Positions 59,650 to 64,000 of a stretch of DNA of 64,000 bases are shown here, piece after piece. The notes beneath the pieces were generated by a model. It was not told the DNA's origin. It worked only from the letters and a program-made list of their open reading frames with translations, and did no database searches. The DNA is from Reticulitermes lucifugus. Its lineage: Eukaryota > Arthropoda > Insecta > Blattodea > Rhinotermitidae. Both the position numbers and the translations under genes were made by a program. The stretch spans positions 441-64,440 of the forward strand of contig JAKCWW010000727.1 of assembly GCA_026260175.1 (NCBI GenBank), given 5' to 3'. Numbering within the stretch: the first letter of the stretch is position 1; the number at the start of each line of letters is the position of its first letter.

Positions 59650-60325
59650 GAGGAACAGTGCGATTTCTTAAATTATGCTTCAGAATCTGAAGAATTGAAT
59701 CACATACATGATATGCTCAAAACATATTTCGATAAAAATTACATGGGAAGAACACAGTTTTAAACGTTTCTCTCGATTCAATCGTGGGAAAATTTGGTTT
59801 AAGCCTGTACGCCTTGATTTCGGCACCGTATGGGAGAAAACTTTCAGAGGATTCGCTAAATAATCAAAGAAATACCATTTTGGAAATGGCTGGTAATTTA
59901 GGCCTTCCGCATGGAAAAAGACAGTAAATTTTAAGGAGCGACTTAAACATGTGGCGTATCTCCGTGAAGTCTATGCCTCGAGGGGAAGAAGAAGCGGAAA
60001 GTTTTGGGCGCTATGTAATGGCTCTTGTGCCACACCTTCTTTACGCGCCTGATTTGGCCTCTTGTGACTTATTCTTCTTTCCGAGAAGGAAATCGCATCC
60101 ACCATATTCTCGATAGTCACGACCAATTGCCTACCGTGCTACATACTCTTCCACAAAGTCAGTTTCAATAAAGCTGCAAGCAGTGGCAGAAACGTTGAAG
60201 CATGACCATAAATTCGGAAGGGTATTAGAGAAAGTGACTAAAACGACAAATAAAAAACGGTAAGCGTGTACTGCTTTATCGACCCAGTCCAGAAACTGTT
60301 GGCTCATATAATAAAATTACTTCTT
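59650..60325 (+). pseudogene. Internally deleted mariner transposase
   Basis: The plus strand, with frameshifts and stops, reads MLKTYFDKNYMGRTQF (from 59713; family MLK..YG..CLSRTQ.FEW), NFQRIR.IIKE, ILEMAGNLGLPHGK (second helix-turn-helix), ILRSDLNMWRISVKSMPR (family ILTEDL.MRRVSAKFVPR), then jumps to LLYAPDLASCD (60035-60070; family YSPDLAPCDFFLFP, third catalytic Asp) and a C-terminus of the PSPETVGS type. The segment holding the first two catalytic Asp residues is missing, so it could never encode an active enzyme. About 675 bp against a usual coding length near 1 kb. Confidence 0.75.
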
Positions 60326-60329
60326 TTTT

Positions 60330-61375
60330 ACATTGCCTTATACGGCAGAAGAGAAATGTGAATATTTGATAAGGGAGAATTTTACAATACAAGCATATTA
60401 AACTATTGTCAATGTATAGGCCTACTTAAATCGTTGCGGTAACATAACGGTCGACGTCCAGTACGTAGATGTAAAACTGAAAAACATTCACTCAAAAAAT
60501 TAGCTAAAACCTTGCGTCTACATCGTACTGAAAACTTGCCATATCATACCTGGAAAGTAAAAAGGAGAATATTCAGGATGCTGGCATACAAAGGAGTACA
60601 AGATAAAATAAGACACTTCTGCTGATAGTATGAAATTTTAACATGAGAATTGCACACAAAATATTCATCAACATTCAAAGCAAAATAAATGCTAAAGTAA
60701 GTACTTAATTCCAAGCAACACTTACGAGTTCTTTCTTGAGAAACTAAAAGCTATTCAACTAGTGAAGAAACCCCACGTTTTACAGAGCCCCAAAATTAAT
60801 TGCCGCATTCACAATAGCCAAACATTTTATCAAATCCTGAGGGAAATAAAACGAATCCATATTTGAGATTCGTTTTTATATTGTCCTCCCACAAACACCT
60901 ATATCAAACAAGTAGTTTTTGCCCTTGGCTTTCTTGACCAAAATTTACATGCACTTTCATCTCTTCCATTCATTAAACTTGAATTTATTACCACAATAAT
61001 ATTTGATGAAAGTACACATCATGGAGTTTTTTCTTGCAGGTCTGCAATTTTTGCAACTTCCTCTCGCTTCTTCCTTCCCTATTTCATCAATGCTTCCAAA
61101 CACACTCAAATCTTTAACAAGCAAAACCAAAAAATACAATAGGACTCTTCACCTTTCAAATTATAGACATAATTATCACCTCCATTCCAGCAACACATAA
61201 GGATTTTACAGTTCTTTTCAGTGCCCGAATATCGCGAATGTGGAGAATGTTCAGTAATTAAAACCTGGGCATAAAAATTACATGAGGATTTATTACAAAT
61301 TTAAATGTAGTTCACCCATTCCTTCGTCACTATTTTTGAACACAATGTTCGAGGATATTGGTGCATTTTTTCCAT
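60330..61375. other. No gene recognised
   Basis: AT-rich. The right end may include eroded central sequence of the minus-strand mariner beyond it. Confidence 0.45.
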
Positions 61376-61379
61376 ATGG

Positions 61380-61660
61380 ACATAAGTTTAAAACCTCCGT
61401 TACGGTACAAATATGATCGTACACTCGCTAGTGCAGTTTCAATAAGACTACTCCAATGTAGAGGTTAAAAGTCGAATTGTAACTGGTTGATTTTCCAAAA
61501 CGAGTTCCTCCACTCATACTTCGTTCATGTCCGTCCACGCTGTGCTATGCCGATCGATGTCAGCATCATCATGGATGCCCTTTCGACAATTTTCGAAATC
61601 TCTGCACCATTTTGTGACATAATGCACTCTCATTACGCTGTCATAATATACCTCTATCAA
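61380..61660 (-). pseudogene. Mariner transposase N-terminal (HTH) relic
   Basis: Minus strand from about 61650: YYDSVMRVHYVTKWCRDFEN, then CRKGIHDDADIDRHST and (after further residues) VEELVLENQPVTIRLLTSTL. This follows the mariner plan: 'V..WC..F..GR..VHD..R.GRPS', then 'V...I..NRR.TI..L'. Stops and frameshifts follow. No DDD catalytic part recognised. Confidence 0.6.
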
Positions 61661-61867
61661 CGGGCGATTATTTTAGATGGAGTACATAAGTTTCGTCCCC
61701 CCACCCAAAAAAAAATAATAACACCACGAACTTCTTCGCGGGACCAAATGTCCAATGCAGTTGTCATTGCACATCAACTTATCCCCTAAACGGCTTCCTA
61801 CTGACTCCTGTGTCATCTGTTGCACATTATCCCTACTACAAGTGCGTGCATCCTACCGAAATATATA

Positions 61868-61886
61868 ATACATACATACATACATA
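61868..61886. repeat. (CATA)n microsatellite
   Basis: Four to five tandem cata units. Confidence 0.85.
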
Positions 61887-61889
61887 AAT

Positions 61890-62140
61890 GCATACATTCC
61901 ATGTATCCATAATTGTGTGACAAACATAATAGGATGTGGAACAAGTCATAAATTCAAAATATACAAACTTTTACAGTGCAAAACACTATAATATTTGATT
62001 AACACAAGGATTAGAGGCTAGGGAACTTTACTTATTAAATGTGCTTCGTATTCCTACAAAGTGCTGCAGTTTTGTTCACGGAATTCCCCTTCAAACAATC
62101 GATTAGGCCTGTTCTTGGTGCTTGGTGGGAGCCAGTAAGT
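61890..62140. other. No gene recognised
   Basis: AT-rich; precedes the CpG-dense patch. Confidence 0.5.
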
Positions 62141-62149
62141 AGGCTACAC

Positions 62150-62390
62150 GTACTGACTTTGATGTAGAGCGGGTTGTCGAAGAGAAGGCGTCGGTCTGTG
62201 AAGCTGTGAAATGAGGCGGGAAGTGAGCAGCGAAGGGGTTGGAGCGGGCGGGGTGTACTAGGCTTCAGAGTAGTCGGGGGCAGTTAGAGTAACGTATCGT
62301 CGTCAGAGTGCTGACGTAGACATATTCCTCTCCTGATGCTACAGCAAGGCGTCGGCTTCCGCCAGACAAGGTCACGTGACTTGAAATATT
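62150..62390. promoter_or_regulatory. CpG-dense patch, candidate promoter or 5' exon
   Basis: The only GC-rich, CpG-dense island-like stretch outside repeats (about 17 CpG in 200 bp by hand count). It contains gagcgggcggggtg (Sp1/KLF-like), tgacgta (CRE-like, about 62321) and gtcacgtgac at 62371-62380, a perfect CLEAR-type E-box palindrome. No open frame of note and no clear initiator. Could also be an unrecognised GC-rich repeat. Confidence 0.3.
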
Positions 62391-62639
62391 TACCTCAATA
62401 TCTCTCCACAACTAGTCGCTTTATAGTGTGTTTCACGGTTGGAATATGGTGAAAATATTAAACTTTATAAGGGACGTTCTGATGTAGAAACCGTCATATA
62501 AAGTACATGGAGATAAAATTATCAACACGAAGATCAGATATGAGCAATTATTGAAAAAAATAACATTTCTCATTATAAGCAGACATTAGCGAGTTATTAT
62601 CATAAATTGTCCTAGACCTTTACGTAAAGTACCCGTTAT

Positions 62640-62815
62640 TCAAGTCAGATTTTAATAAAACTTGGAATTTTTTCGGCAGATTTTCAAAAAATCCTCAAAT
62701 AACAAATTTCATGAAAATTCGTCCAGTGGAAGCCGAGTTGTTTCATGCGGAAGGACGGACAGACAGACAGACAGTCATAACGAAGCTAATTGTCGCTTTT
62801 AGTAATTTTGCGAAC
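62640..62815 (+). repeat. Dispersed (GACA)n-ended repeat, 5'-truncated copy
   Basis: tcagattttaataaaacttg, caaatttcatgaaaattcgt, ccagtggaagccgagttg, then (GACA)n and aacgaagctaattgtcgctt. Shares the 3' half of the copies at 39.9 and 45.1 kb. Confidence 0.65.
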
Positions 62816-63885
62816 GCGTCTAAAAACGAGGCGATGAGCAAAACCACAAATAGCCAATGCATCGGAAGTAGAATGACAAAGATTAGTTATATATCTTGGC
62901 ATACTCTACACTATTCAGCTGAATGATTTCGACACAGATTTATGCATTGTTACTTAAAATATGCGAAATAATGATATTTTATGGCGTATTGATAGACTGT
63001 ACTGGGCAATGAAGAGTTGAGAGGTTACATGTAACCCGGATTTTGTATGGAGTTTCAGAATGTTCTTAATCACTGAACATGTTTTTCAGCAATTTCTAAA
63101 TCATAACTGTAACACTCTTCCTGTATATCCCTTCCGCACTCTTTTCCTCTCTCATCCCCTGGTAATAGAGGAGCCCGCTGTGCATAATCACATCTTCGGT
63201 AGGTTGCCTAGGTAACGCCTGTTTATACAATGGTCACACCGAACTACATCAATCAATCTGCCACCTTGCAGACACCCTAGATATATCATCCACCACGTGA
63301 CAAACCAGTCCATTACAAAATGAGCTGTCGTGAACTCTTTTTTTTTGTCTCATCGTGAAATGAGGCATGGCAGAATACGATGATGTCAAAATTCTGAGAG
63401 CCAGGTTGTTTACTGAAAATATACTCAGTCAACGTACTTCGTAATGGCGTGTCTAGCAGCTTACGTATAACGTACAATAGCTAAGGACGGTGACCCAATA
63501 AAGGGTCATCTATATGGAACATACTCGAGTATTTTCCGACTACACATTGAAATACCTTCCTATGTACTCGTATTTATATCCTATACTCGTAGACTTATTT
63601 TTTGCTACGTATTAATAAGGTTTAGTAAAGTGTTGTCAACACCACATGTATAAGACGCAAAGGGAACGGCTTGTACCAAGAGTAAAACTTAACAATATAC
63701 TGCGCCCACTTCAGTCAACAGAATCCCTTCATCCTGATGGATCAACAAAAATTAAACTGTAAAATATTAACAATAGTGCATACTGATATACCATTCTGAA
63801 GATGATCATTGTTGTAATAATTATATACTTCATGAACTTTGTCCATCATTTTGTGTTAAAAGGTAATGAGAAGTAATTAAACTTA
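62816..63885. other. No gene; X-box-like palindrome
   Basis: 63203-63216 reads gttgcctaggtaac, close to the RFX X-box consensus (two-base centre differs). No ciliary gene or promoter is visible nearby. A T9 run lies at about 63339-63347. Confidence 0.35.
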
Positions 63886-63887
63886 AT

Positions 63888-64000
63888 GCCGACCCCAGTG
63901 GCCGCGCGGTCTATGACGTGGGCCTGCGGCTGATCTGTTGCTGGGATTGTGGGTTCGAATTCCACAGGCGGCATTGGTGTCTGTCTTTTGTGATTGATGT
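63888..64000 (+). mobile_element. tRNA-derived SINE, family 1, cut by window end
   Basis: Head gccgaccccagtggccgcgc (63888), gtctatgacg, B box gggttcgaattcc (63950-63962), then gtctgtcttttgtgattgat at the edge. The rest lies outside the window. Confidence 0.85.

Noticed and set aside
1-64000. CRISPR array, operons or bacterial genes
   Set aside because: No spaced direct repeats, no ribosome-binding-site-led gene runs and pervasive insect-type SINEs; the DNA is eukaryotic.

Overview
The window looks like AT-rich, gene-poor insect nuclear DNA, probably a large intron or an intergenic stretch. No prokaryotic gene layout is visible, no open frame exceeds about 125 codons, and the longest frames lie inside repeats. 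What can be supported is nearly all repeat-derived: five kinds of tRNA-derived SINE, five decayed mariner/Tc1-type (DDE/D) transposase fragments, one LINE-like 3' end, a four-copy dispersed repeat with a (GACA)n-rich end, fold-back elements with ribozyme-like motifs, and many micro- and minisatellites. Several families (the SINE whose antisense reads as '..GIRTHDPS..', and the repeat near 32.9-33.06 kb) resemble ones I associate with cockroaches, especially Periplaneta americana. That is recollection, not a search.

Layout. 0-6.5 kb: 44-bp tandem duplication, minus-strand transposase relic, simple repeats, and at 5.4 kb a relic of a ribozyme-bearing family. 6.5-21.6 kb: mostly featureless, except a fold-back element at 11.09-11.39 kb (with an assembly gap inside), an ancient 31-bp minisatellite at 12.97-13.19 kb, a possible micro-exon at 16.8 kb and a possible recursive splice site at 21.23 kb. 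21.6-30.6 kb: repeat-dense, with SINEs, a transposase C-terminus, fold-back elements at 22.5, 27.0 and 28.2-28.4 kb, and a possible 99-nt exon at 28.7 kb. 30.6-48.8 kb: SINEs, LINE tail, dispersed repeats, a transposase relic, a 31-bp satellite block at 44.55 kb and a fold-back element at 47.8-48.3 kb. 48.8-64 kb: long empty stretches, head-to-head SINEs at 57 kb, two mariner relics (59.7 and 61.5 kb), a CpG-dense patch at 62.15-62.39 kb and a SINE cut by the window end.

The most interesting signal is a set of about eleven hammerhead-ribozyme-like motifs at seven loci. Most sit in inverted arms of small fold-back elements. Three of these elements share one architecture: 12-14 bp target-site duplication, about 30-32 bp of extra sequence, left arm, short interior, right arm, target-site duplication. 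This matches what is known of Penelope-like retroelements, whose terminal repeats carry hammerhead motifs. The copies here lack any reverse transcriptase, differ in sequence yet keep paired stems, and all carry one extra nucleotide before stem II.

I do not see a functioning multi-gene system. Nothing here was checked by database search or folding software.
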